From positions 310,001 through 374,000 of the forward strand of contig NZ_JAPFQN010000005.1 in the NCBI RefSeq assembly GCF_026241165.1: 64,000 bases of DNA, given 5' to 3'. Of this stretch, positions 44,766-52,777 are shown one piece after another; the stretch's first letter is position 1, and every line of letters begins with the position of its first letter. This stretch comes from Mangrovivirga halotolerans (lineage in GTDB: Bacteria; Bacteroidota; Bacteroidia; Cytophagales; Cyclobacteriaceae). Below the pieces are notes generated by a model. The model ran no database searches. It saw only the letters and a program-made list of their open reading frames with translations, and had not been told where the DNA came from. The translations under genes were made by a program, and so were the position numbers.

Positions 44766-46395
44766 ACTATTTTCACTTTACTTAATACTTATAATTTCTA
44801 CCGTAAATATTTTCGGTCAGAAAAACCGGTATTTTGTGAAGTTCAAGGATAAAAAACATTCTTCTTATTCGCTTGAAACGCCTCAGGAATTTTTGTCAGA
44901 AAGAGCAATTGACAGGAGAAATAAGTTTGGAATAGATTTTGATAGCCTGGACCTGCCTGTAAGTGAAGCATATATTGATAGCTTAAAAAAAGAAAGTATA
45001 TACGTTTTCTATACATCCAAATGGCTTAATGGAGCTATAGTTCAAATCGAAGAAAATACAGCAGAAATGCTTAGCTCCAAAAATTTCGTTGATACAGTTA
45101 TTTTTGCAGCTCCCGGGTTCAGACTTACTACCTCTCAAAACACCTATCCATTGAATGAAGATCCCCTTATTGTTGAAAATGCAAATAATCTGAGTCAGGA
45201 CAACCAAAACAACCTCATTAATTACAATAAAGAAAAGGTAGAACAACGAGGAAATGGGATTCGAATCGCTGTCTTTGACGGAGGGTTTAAAAATATTAAT
45301 CGAATTACAGCTTTTAATCATCTATATGGTTCAAATAAGCTGATTGATCAATTTGATTTTATAGAAAATGAAATAAACCCATATCATCATAATAATGATC
45401 ATGGCACCAAAGTATTATCTTTAATCTCTGCATTTTCACCAGGAATATATCTTGGACTTGCTTATGAGGCAGAAATTTGTCTGTACGTAACCGAAGATTA
45501 TCCTTTTAGTTATGAATATCGAATTGAAGAATATTACTGGGTCATAGCGGCCGAAAGAGCTGACAGTGCAGGTGTTGACATTATAAATAGTTCCCTGGGG
45601 TATAATACCTTCGAAGATGCCACAATGGATTATGAAGTTGCTGATATTGGAAAAAATGTATCAGTATCAAGTATGGGAGCTAAAATAGCAGTTGAAAAAG
45701 GAATATTCACAGTTGTTTCATCCGGAAATAGTGGGAATAGTTCTTCCTGGCCATATACAGCTTTTCCAGCAGATACTGATGGGGCTTTATCAGTAGGTGC
45801 AGTAGATAATTCAGGCAATAAAGCCGGGTTTAGCAGCATTGGTTACCCTGAGCAAGAGTATATTAAACCAGATATATCAACCCCGGGATCGCAAGTTGTA
45901 GTAATAAATTCCTTAGGAAATGTAACTACGTCAAATGGAACTTCTTTTAGTGCTCCAATCGCTACTGGAATGGCCGCTTTAACACTTGAAACATTCCCTG
46001 AATACCCACCTGTTCAACTAAAAACTGCTTTTCATGAATCCGGATCGCAATCAGAAATGCCAGACAGGCTGATTGGGTATGGAGTTCCTGATCTGATGGT
46101 GATGTTAGGAGAAGTACTTTCCATTCCAGAAGAGAATAAGTCAGATATAATCAAGCTTTATCCCAATCCAGCTAATCCAGGATTGCTTAAATTAAAAGTA
46201 TTTAATGAGAATATCGATCCAAATGTGGAAATAAAAGTATTCAATAACGTTGGGGGAGAAGTTGTCAGCACACCTCTTAAATTAGTTAAAGGAGAGGGTA
46301 TTATTGATCTTACCGGTATTTCTCCTGGTAATTACATTGTAATAGTCAGAACAAATCAGGGGAATTTGACCGGAAAAGTAATTCTTACCGATTAA
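44758..46395 (+). CDS. Subtilisin-like S8 protease with type IX secretion sorting tail
   Basis: A 545-residue secreted serine protease. A signal peptide (about 1-20) is followed by a prodomain-like segment and the S8 catalytic domain: Asp in IAVFDGGF, His in NNDHGTKVLS and Ser in NGTSFSAPIATGMAAL, so the triad is complete. The final 80 residues (LYPNPANPGLLKLKVF to the end) match a type A sorting tail, so export is by the type IX system. It is coupled to the lipoprotein gene upstream. Typical Bacteroidota scavenging protease. Confidence 0.95.
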   Translation: MNKLFSLYLILIISTVNIFGQKNRYFVKFKDKKHSSYSLETPQEFLSERAIDRRNKFGIDFDSLDLPVSEAYIDSLKKESIYVFYTSKWLNGAIVQIEENTAEMLSSKNFVDTVIFAAPGFRLTTSQNTYPLNEDPLIVENANNLSQDNQNNLINYNKEKVEQRGNGIRIAVFDGGFKNINRITAFNHLYGSNKLIDQFDFIENEINPYHHNNDHGTKVLSLISAFSPGIYLGLAYEAEICLYVTEDYPFSYEYRIEEYYWVIAAERADSAGVDIINSSLGYNTFEDATMDYEVADIGKNVSVSSMGAKIAVEKGIFTVVSSGNSGNSSSWPYTAFPADTDGALSVGAVDNSGNKAGFSSIGYPEQEYIKPDISTPGSQVVVINSLGNVTTSNGTSFSAPIATGMAALTLETFPEYPPVQLKTAFHESGSQSEMPDRLIGYGVPDLMVMLGEVLSIPEENKSDIIKLYPNPANPGLLKLKVFNENIDPNVEIKVFNNVGGEVVSTPLKLVKGEGIIDLTGISPGNYIVIVRTNQGNLTGKVILTD

Positions 46396-46422
46396 TACTT
46401 TAATGAAATTGATCGATTACCT

Positions 46423-46430
46423 TATCTTTG
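46423..46430 (+). promoter_or_regulatory. Promoter -7 element immediately before rpe
   Basis: TATCTTTG matches TAnnTTTG and ends four bases before the rpe start codon, which would give a leaderless or very short 5' end. Confidence 0.4.
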
Positions 46431-46434
46431 TAAA

Positions 46435-47106
46435 ATGAAAAATACAATAATAGCCCCATCAATACTTGCATCAGACTTTGCTAACCTCGAGTCTGAATCT
46501 AATATGCTAAATAGAAGTGAAGCAGACTGGTTCCATATTGACATCATGGATGGTAGATTTGTCCCGAATATCTCGTTCGGAATACCTGTTACTGCAGCTA
46601 TAAATAAGCACGCTCAAAAACCCCTTGACGTGCACCTGATGATAGTTGAACCCGAAAAGTATCTCGAAGATTTTAAAAATGCCGGTGCAGAAACATTGAC
46701 AGTTCATTATGAAGCGTGCACTCACCTTCATAGAACGATTGGTCAAATTAAAGAACTAGGATGTAAAGCCGGAGTAGCTTTAAATCCTCATACTCCTGTA
46801 AGCGTACTTGAAGACGTAATTCAGGATATTGACCTGGTATGTGTTATGTCTGTAAACCCTGGTTTTGGGGGACAAAAATTTATAGAAAACACCTATGATA
46901 AAATTGAAAAATTAGCCAGCCTGATAAAAAAATCAAACAGTAATGCTCTAATCGAAATAGACGGGGGAGTAAACCTGGATAATGCACCAAAATTAATAAA
47001 AGCGGGAGCCGATGTGTTGGTGGCAGGATCCTTTGTTTTCAATTCTAAAAATCCCGAAGACACTATTAAAAATTTAAAATCAATTAACAATTCCCTCGTT
47101 TCTTGA
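46435..47106 (+). CDS. rpe: Ribulose-phosphate 3-epimerase
   Basis: A 223-residue TIM-barrel enzyme interconverting ribulose-5-phosphate and xylulose-5-phosphate in the pentose phosphate pathway. APSILASDFANL at the start, HIDIMDGRFVPNI (catalytic Asp and metal ligand), DVHLMI, VMSVNPGFGGQKF and the final EIDGGVN with GAD..VAGSFVF are all present. The stop overlaps the start of the next gene, TTGA. The TonB receptor downstream is functionally unrelated, so the overlap is probably simple gene packing. Confidence 0.97.
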   Translation: MKNTIIAPSILASDFANLESESNMLNRSEADWFHIDIMDGRFVPNISFGIPVTAAINKHAQKPLDVHLMIVEPEKYLEDFKNAGAETLTVHYEACTHLHRTIGQIKELGCKAGVALNPHTPVSVLEDVIQDIDLVCVMSVNPGFGGQKFIENTYDKIEKLASLIKKSNSNALIEIDGGVNLDNAPKLIKAGADVLVAGSFVFNSKNPEDTIKNLKSINNSLVS

Positions 47107-49445
47107 ACTTAAAATCAGGCATATTATTATATTTTTTACTGATAATTACTAGTTCAGCATTTGGACAGGATGAACGCCTGGTCATAAAATTATTATTAAA
47201 AGAGGACAGTCTTCCAATTTCCGGGGCAGTTCTGATAGTTAATGATGCGCCCCTGGCAATTTCTGATGAAGAAGGCTTTATTGAGGTTAAAAAAAATTGG
47301 TTTAAATCTGGTAATACGGTTTATTTAAAACATCTTCTTATAGAACCTTACTATTTTTCTTCGGTTCCGGATCCTGTTGTTTATCTGAATGTAAAAAATA
47401 AGGAATTAGAGGAATTTGAATTAAGAGCAGAAAAGGAAAGAGATGACCAGTCTTTAGAAAAGCTTTCAACAACTGCTGGTAGCCAATTCACAATGATTAA
47501 CCAATCATTCAGTCAGTTTTTGCAAACTATTCCCGGGGTTATAGTTAATAATGATCTTTCTAATCAATACGCAGTAAGAGGCGGGAACTTTGACGAAAAC
47601 CTGATTTTCGTAAATGACTTTGAAATTGTCAGACCACAAATCACAAGGCAGGGACAGCAGGAAGGACTTGGAGTAATAAACCAACAGCTTCTCTCACAAG
47701 TAGATTTTAGTACTGGAGGCTGGAATGCACGGTATGGTGATAAATTAAGTAGTTTATTAATTGCCAGATATGATCCTTTTGAATCTGAATTCATAAAAGG
47801 AGATATTTCATTACTTGGGTTTTCAGGAGCTGTAAGCCGGGAGATAATCAAAGATAAATTTGGGATTCGATCCGGGTTCAGATATAAAAACAATACACCT
47901 GTTTTAAATGGATTTGGAACAACCGGGGATTTCACAGCAAATAGCATAGACTGGCAAACATCAATAGATTATAAATGGAAATCTGAGGATAACATTTTCA
48001 GGATTACACTTTTTCCATATGTATACAATAATAGTTTCGAATCAGTTCCTGAACAGAAACAAGTAGAATTTGGAACATTCAATAATCCGGTTCGATTTGA
48101 TGTGGCATTTGATGGAAAATCAGAATATGAGGCTTCTTCTGCAGGTCTGGGATACCGAATGTCACTTAGCAAAGATAATTGGTATCACGACCTGACTGCA
48201 GAAGGACAATATTCAGGAGAACAGGAACTTATTAATCTGGAAAGTGGGTACAGATTATGTGATATCGATAATAACCCGGTAAGCAGCTCATTTAATCAGT
48301 GTACAGCCATCAGGGGCCTTGGAACAGAATTTGAATATGCCAGGAATAAACTCATATACGATAAAGTTAGATTCACTACAAATCATCTTTACAGTAAGAA
48401 TAACCTCTTTATTAAATTCGGAGCCTCCTTTAAAAAGGAAAATTATAAGGGCAACACAAGTGAATATTCATTCCTCGATTCAGCAGGGTATGTAAACAAC
48501 ATCAACACAATAGTAAATGATGTGACCATTGATGATTCCAAAACTGCTATTTATACCGACTTTAGGTCTGGTTCAGGAAAACTATCCTATACTTTTGGCT
48601 TACGTGGTCTATATTGGAATTTTGGAAAAGATTTTTTTTTAATGCCCAGGGCTCAGTTTTCATATAGTTTAAACAACAACACCAGTCTTTTTTTTAATAC
48701 TGGACGTTATATTCAACCTCCTTCTTACAGAGCATATTTTAACCCCGAAGGAGCCATTGGAACGAATGTAATTGCACAGGAATCCTGGCATTTTATTTTT
48801 GGATCAAACCATCGCCTAATTATTGGTGAAAAACTTTTTAAACTTAAAAACGAGATTTTCTACAAACATCTCCCAAGATTAACCCCATTTGTAATAGATG
48901 ATATACGGTTATTATATGATGCTGACAGGATCAGTGAGGGATTTTCTACGGGTATTGAAAGCAGGATTAGTGGTGAGTTTATTCCTGGCACAGAATCCTG
49001 GCTCAGTTTAAGTATTTTAAGCACACGAGAAAGGCCTGAAGGTTCAGAGGGTGATTATAAACGCAGAGCTACTGATCAGCGTTTTAATATGGCATTTTAT
49101 CTTGAAGACCATATGCCATTTGATAAATCATTCAAGATTGCAGTAAAAGGAAATTTTACTACTGGATTACCATTTCGCCCCCCTGGAGATCCATTTGCAA
49201 CACAGGCTTTCACTGGTGATTATTTCATAAGAACGGACGTTGGAATTGGAAAAGAGTTTTACAGTAAATCTGATACTGATAAAAAAACATGGCAGGTAAT
49301 GCTGGAGATAATTAATCTTTTTGGAAGACAAAACACGATAAATTATCAATGGGTTCAACAGGTAGACCGATCATATATAGGAGTTCCCGAAAACCTTCCG
49401 GGTAGGATCGTTAACCTTTCTGTCTCCTTAAATATTGATGGTTAA
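47103..49445 (+). CDS. TonB-dependent outer membrane receptor (plug and barrel)
   Basis: A 780-residue receptor with a signal peptide (about 1-21, ending SAFGQ), a short carboxypeptidase-regulatory-like domain (about 22-100), a plug domain (about 115-220; QFLQTIPGVIVNNDLSNQYAV then RGGNFDENLIFVNDFE) and a barrel. The start codon appears to be TTG, overlapping the rpe stop as TTGA. No nearby ATG is in frame before the signal peptide. No lipoprotein partner or regulator is next to it, so its substrate is open. It ends SVSLNIDG, without the terminal Phe common in barrels. Confidence 0.88.
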   Translation: MNLKSGILLYFLLIITSSAFGQDERLVIKLLLKEDSLPISGAVLIVNDAPLAISDEEGFIEVKKNWFKSGNTVYLKHLLIEPYYFSSVPDPVVYLNVKNKELEEFELRAEKERDDQSLEKLSTTAGSQFTMINQSFSQFLQTIPGVIVNNDLSNQYAVRGGNFDENLIFVNDFEIVRPQITRQGQQEGLGVINQQLLSQVDFSTGGWNARYGDKLSSLLIARYDPFESEFIKGDISLLGFSGAVSREIIKDKFGIRSGFRYKNNTPVLNGFGTTGDFTANSIDWQTSIDYKWKSEDNIFRITLFPYVYNNSFESVPEQKQVEFGTFNNPVRFDVAFDGKSEYEASSAGLGYRMSLSKDNWYHDLTAEGQYSGEQELINLESGYRLCDIDNNPVSSSFNQCTAIRGLGTEFEYARNKLIYDKVRFTTNHLYSKNNLFIKFGASFKKENYKGNTSEYSFLDSAGYVNNINTIVNDVTIDDSKTAIYTDFRSGSGKLSYTFGLRGLYWNFGKDFFLMPRAQFSYSLNNNTSLFFNTGRYIQPPSYRAYFNPEGAIGTNVIAQESWHFIFGSNHRLIIGEKLFKLKNEIFYKHLPRLTPFVIDDIRLLYDADRISEGFSTGIESRISGEFIPGTESWLSLSILSTRERPEGSEGDYKRRATDQRFNMAFYLEDHMPFDKSFKIAVKGNFTTGLPFRPPGDPFATQAFTGDYFIRTDVGIGKEFYSKSDTDKKTWQVMLEIINLFGRQNTINYQWVQQVDRSYIGVPENLPGRIVNLSVSLNIDG

Positions 49446-49587
49446 CAAATTGGACTAAACCAATACAATAAGGTATTTTTCAGATTTTAAGTCACATATA
49501 ATTGTAAAATCATCATTTTTATTACATCAAGCGCAAATTCTTATCCAAAGATTTTTATAGCATTCAAATTCGTACTATCATTGCAGA

Positions 49588-49671
49588 AGTAAGGGTGGTG
49601 CCTTACTACCAACAACAGATTGGTTTTGGTTGATAGATTAGTCTCGCCTTCCTCAGGCGAGACTTTTTTTT
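49588..49671 (+). ncRNA. Candidate small RNA with stacked hairpins
   Basis: An approximately 84-base intergenic stretch could form AGTAAGG/CCTTACT (49588-49607), immediately followed by ACCAA/TTGGT (49608-49624), and then the strong terminator. A near-consensus -7 element, TATCATTG, at 49576-49583 would start transcription at the base of the first stem. It may instead be the leftover 3' end of the receptor transcript. No known RNA family is recognised. Confidence 0.4.
49640..49671 (+). terminator. Strong rho-independent terminator
   Basis: Nine-base arms AGTCTCGCC and GGCGAGACT with a seven-base loop, followed by eight T. It ends either the candidate small RNA or the receptor transcript, 195 bases after its stop. 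Confidence 0.9.
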
Positions 49672-49738
49672 AATCAATTGCAACCTTTTTCAGAGTGTGC
49701 GGGTCTAATAGGTGAGTTTAATTAAAAAGGGAATAGCC

Positions 49739-49876
49739 ATGTATAAACCTAAAGTATGGAATAACAAAAGTTTTACTTTGCCAAAAACTTCTCCAACTAA
49801 CATTAGTGAAGTTTGCAAATTAAACTATTTAAAGAAATTCAATGAATCCTTAAGAGCGGTTCATGCAGAGGAGTAA
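49739..49876 (+). CDS. Possible small protein, 45 residues
   Basis: An ORF from the ATG at 49739 to a TAA at 49874 encodes 45 residues (begins MYKPKVWNNKS, ends RAVHAEE), basic, without membrane segment. AAAGGGAA lies about 8 bases before the start, SD-like. It lies in an otherwise empty 230-base interval between the terminator and the ArsC-like gene, reading convergently to the latter. Size alone makes it uncertain; one cysteine, no known family. Confidence 0.35.
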   Translation: MYKPKVWNNKSFTLPKTSPTNISEVCKLNYLKKFNESLRAVHAEE

Positions 49877-49903
49877 TCAGGCAAATACTCTGAATTATTT
49901 TTT

Positions 49904-50269
49904 TTAGCTGGATAATTTTTCCCTGACCTTTTCTACTGACTTTTTAGAATTCCCGGGGACAACGTCATCTTCAAATACAAAGACCGGTCGTGCAATAATA
50001 GAATAGTGAGATAGAAGCAGGTCGACAATTTCACTTTTATTCATTTTGCTATAATCCAGGTCTTTTCCTTTAAGTTGTCTTGATCGCTTATTAATAAAAG
50101 CAATCGGATCTAGTTCGGATTTATCAAACCAACTTAATATTTCTACCTTCTCAGGCATTTGTTTTTTCAAATCGATAAAATTATTTAAACTCCTGTCAAG
50201 GCTCAAATCATCAAAAATTCTTTTGCAGGTATCACATGTACCCAGATAATATACCTTTGTATACTGCAT
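49904..50269 (-). CDS. ArsC/Spx-family thioredoxin-fold protein
   Basis: A 121-residue protein of the glutaredoxin-type ArsC/Spx family. The N-terminal GTCDTCKR contains the CxxC-like pair (two cysteines) typical of this family; RPVFVFEDDVVPG near residue 92 matches the conserved RPVI region with the Arg used by ArsC. Members are arsenate reductases, Spx regulators or YffB-like proteins of unknown role. With no arsenic gene alongside (the arsenic operon is 10 kb away and has its own reductase), the arsenate role is not assured. Likely cytoplasmic thiol protein. Confidence 0.82.
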   Translation of the reverse strand: MQYTKVYYLGTCDTCKRIFDDLSLDRSLNNFIDLKKQMPEKVEILSWFDKSELDPIAFINKRSRQLKGKDLDYSKMNKSEIVDLLLSHYSIIARPVFVFEDDVVPGNSKKSVEKVREKLSS

Positions 50270-50368
50270 TTTGTGTTTTTTAACTATTTAAACTTACTTT
50301 TCCTTTATATTCGCAAAAAAATATGCGTAAATTTAAGACTTGTAAAAATTAATTAACTGTTAAATATT

Positions 50369-50872
50369 ATGAATTTAAGAACTTTCTTATCGGTTGGAAT
50401 GCTAATGTTATTTTTTAGCTTTGGTGCAGTTGCTCAGGATGACGAAGTAACAACAGAGGATCTTTACCAATATGCACTTTTAAATGTTACTGTTGATCAG
50501 ATGAAAGCTGAGATAAGCGATGTCATCAATGACATGATCAAAAACCAGGAAGGTATCGATGGAAAAAGATACAAAGAATTAGCTGGTGCTTACGGTGATG
50601 ACGCAAAATTAGCTGAAATCGGAGCTAAAGATTTTGAAATTAAGTTCATCGAAGTAATTGAAAAAGAAAAATCGGATAGAATTGATGCAATCAAAACTGT
50701 AAACCAGATTCTTGCAACTAAGATGATGGGCGACAGAGGTAAAAAATACAAAGCTGTTAAAGCCGCTGTAAAAAGTGATGATGCTGTAAAAGCAGAATAC
50801 GAAGCTATTTTTGCTAATATCCAAAACGCACAGAATACAGAAGAAGCTGCTGAACCAACTTCTTCTAACTAA
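50369..50872 (+). CDS. Exported helical protein of unknown function
   Basis: A 167-residue protein with a signal peptide (about 1-22, ending GAVAQ). The mature part is alpha-helical, rich in Lys and Glu with few aromatic residues (DQMKAEISDVINDMIKNQ, then RYKELAGAYGDD). It ends in a Glu/Ala/Pro/Thr-rich tail (EEAAEPTSSN). It probably sits in the periplasm, but no family is recognised. A strong terminator follows directly, so it is likely transcribed alone and may be abundant. Confidence 0.75.
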   Translation: MNLRTFLSVGMLMLFFSFGAVAQDDEVTTEDLYQYALLNVTVDQMKAEISDVINDMIKNQEGIDGKRYKELAGAYGDDAKLAEIGAKDFEIKFIEVIEKEKSDRIDAIKTVNQILATKMMGDRGKKYKAVKAAVKSDDAVKAEYEAIFANIQNAQNTEEAAEPTSSN

Positions 50873-50895
50873 ATATTTATTTTTAAGAACATTTG

Positions 50896-50924
50896 AAAGG
50901 GAACATTTTCGTTCCCTTTTTTTT
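50896..50924 (+). terminator. Terminator after the exported helical protein gene
   Basis: AAAGGGAAC and GTTCCCTTT pair around ATTTTC and are followed by about eight T. Confidence 0.9.
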
Positions 50925-50978
50925 ATTCTGTAATGAAATAATTATTTTGCCACTGAATCAATAAAAAGTATATTATTA

Positions 50979-51569
50979 ATGCTTGACGAAAGCCATATCA
51001 ATAGTGTTTTAAAAGACACGGATATTAAGGATAAAACCAAAGACTTAAGAGCCTCTTTTAAAGAAGATGTTGCTCCAATGTTGGACATTAGTACTCATGA
51101 CTTCCTTTCTTTGGTTTATATTACTCCATCTTTAGCCATTGCAAAATCTTATCATGATGTTAATATTTTTGAGGAATTATCCATAAACACAAAAGCCAGA
51201 AAGCTTTCAAAAGGCAAATATTTTCTACAGTCAGACCCTGTTGCTCATGCAATTAAATATTTATTAGACTCATTTGATAAATGGGAAGATAAATTTTATA
51301 ATCACCTAAAATATATAATTGATAAAAATGTCAATGAGTCTAAAGTCGACAGTAAATCAACAGACGTAATTGAATCTTTTAACAATTCTCCTCATGATTT
51401 AGCGTTAGTTATAGAAACATTTTTTCTAAATGAAGGAGAATCGATAGCGGATGAAAGGGAAATAAGTAAAAAAGAGCTTGGAAAAGTTAAATATATACTT
51501 GAAAAAACAGGATTATCTTACCTGCATCCGGTAAAACTATTTTTAAATACTTATAAGTTAAAAGAATAA
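50979..51569 (+). CDS. Conserved-looking hypothetical protein
   Basis: A 196-residue soluble protein without signal peptide or membrane segment, mostly helical and lysine-rich, beginning LDESHINSVLKDTDIKDK. No motif is recognised. It is followed after 34 bases by an outer membrane protein gene on the same strand, so co-transcription is likely. Function unknown. Confidence 0.65.
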   Translation: MLDESHINSVLKDTDIKDKTKDLRASFKEDVAPMLDISTHDFLSLVYITPSLAIAKSYHDVNIFEELSINTKARKLSKGKYFLQSDPVAHAIKYLLDSFDKWEDKFYNHLKYIIDKNVNESKVDSKSTDVIESFNNSPHDLALVIETFFLNEGESIADEREISKKELGKVKYILEKTGLSYLHPVKLFLNTYKLKE

Positions 51570-51603
51570 AATAAATTGCAACTTTTCGGGGTTAATTAAG
51601 TAA

Positions 51604-52644
51604 ATGCCAGGCATGCCAAATAAAGTATTAATCATTTTTCTGTTTGCTATAACTGCATCTACCGTTTTATATGGTCAGGTTGATTCGGTGTCTGCTAATG
51701 AGCCACCAGAGGCACAACTGTATAGAAAATATAGCAAAGACGAAATTAAGAGTAGTGCTACCGGATTCAGAAAATTCATCAGCAAATTTTCTTTTGGTTA
51801 TTCTTTAGGATATGGAGTTGATATTTATAAAAATCCTCTTGACGATTATTCTTTATCTGCTTCATCAGAGGGCCCGTTTATCACTTCCACGAGCCCGGAA
51901 GACACAGTCGGAGCAATCGGAACATGGATGACTACACCAACTTTTGGTGGAACTGCAAACCAAACAGTTTCAGGCGATACTGCCGACCTTAAATACCGTG
52001 GAGTAGGAAGTGCCATACCAATGTCAATCACACTTCATTATAATTGGAAAAGGTTACGGTTAGGACTGGGAGCTGATCTTGGTTTACATTTCTTCCCTAA
52101 AATGAGCCCTAAATTTTCTGATGACGACATGTGGCTTTATGAATCGGAAAAGAAATCAAGCTTTTATAAAAGATTTTATATTTCAGGAGAATATGCTTTC
52201 AAAGAATTTCTGGATTATACATGGGCTGCAAGTTTACGCTTAGGAATACTCAACAGAGGCAAAATAATAGATAAAAACTATGCCAAGGGGAAATTCTTCG
52301 TCAATGTAGGATTTAACATAGAGCGTAATTTGTCAGAATATTTTAAAGTGATCTTAAGACCACAGATCGACTTTAAAAGTTATAAAATGGCGATTAACGG
52401 GAATGACATAAGAGTAAATCAGCACGGTTTATATACCACTATTGGCATTAGTTATCGAATACCTGAATTGAAAAAATCCCCAATGAAGGCAGATCATGTG
52501 CAGATCAACCACATTCTGAATGGTGTGGAGTACAGAAGTAATCGCCATCCTTTCTATAAATACCAGAATCCTAACTACGGGCAAAACCATAGAAAGCCGA
52601 CCAGATTAAAGAAAAAGAACAAAAAAAGACTGCAAAAAAACTGA
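51604..52644 (+). CDS. Probable outer membrane beta-barrel protein
   Basis: A 346-residue protein with a signal peptide (about 1-24, ending LYGQ), then alternating strands in the middle and later part (SFGYSLGYGVDIY, RLGLGADLGLHFF, GLYTTIGISYRI). The C-terminal 60 residues turn basic and disordered-looking (RKPTRLKKKNKKRLQKN), unusual for a barrel. It may follow the hypothetical protein 34 bases upstream in one transcript. No family is recognised beyond the general barrel-like pattern. Confidence 0.7.
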   Translation: MPGMPNKVLIIFLFAITASTVLYGQVDSVSANEPPEAQLYRKYSKDEIKSSATGFRKFISKFSFGYSLGYGVDIYKNPLDDYSLSASSEGPFITSTSPEDTVGAIGTWMTTPTFGGTANQTVSGDTADLKYRGVGSAIPMSITLHYNWKRLRLGLGADLGLHFFPKMSPKFSDDDMWLYESEKKSSFYKRFYISGEYAFKEFLDYTWAASLRLGILNRGKIIDKNYAKGKFFVNVGFNIERNLSEYFKVILRPQIDFKSYKMAINGNDIRVNQHGLYTTIGISYRIPELKKSPMKADHVQINHILNGVEYRSNRHPFYKYQNPNYGQNHRKPTRLKKKNKKRLQKN

Positions 52645-52777
52645 TAATTAAGAGGTTAGTTTTCATTAAGCGTGGCAAGGACATAATTCATTACTCATAA
52701 TGATTAAATAGGTATCATTTAATGAATATTTTACTTATCTTGCGCAACAGTTTTAAAAGCATTGAATTGTAATATTT

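Noticed and set aside
49446-49903. tRNA or 6S-type RNA in the gap after the TonB receptor
   Set aside because: No cloverleaf, T-loop or CCA features and no long open-bubble rod; only short stacked hairpins with a terminator.
51573-51590. TTGCAAC near 51577 (and another at 49678) as further Fur-type operators
   Set aside because: Only one half-site is present in each case; the second arm GTTrCAA is missing.
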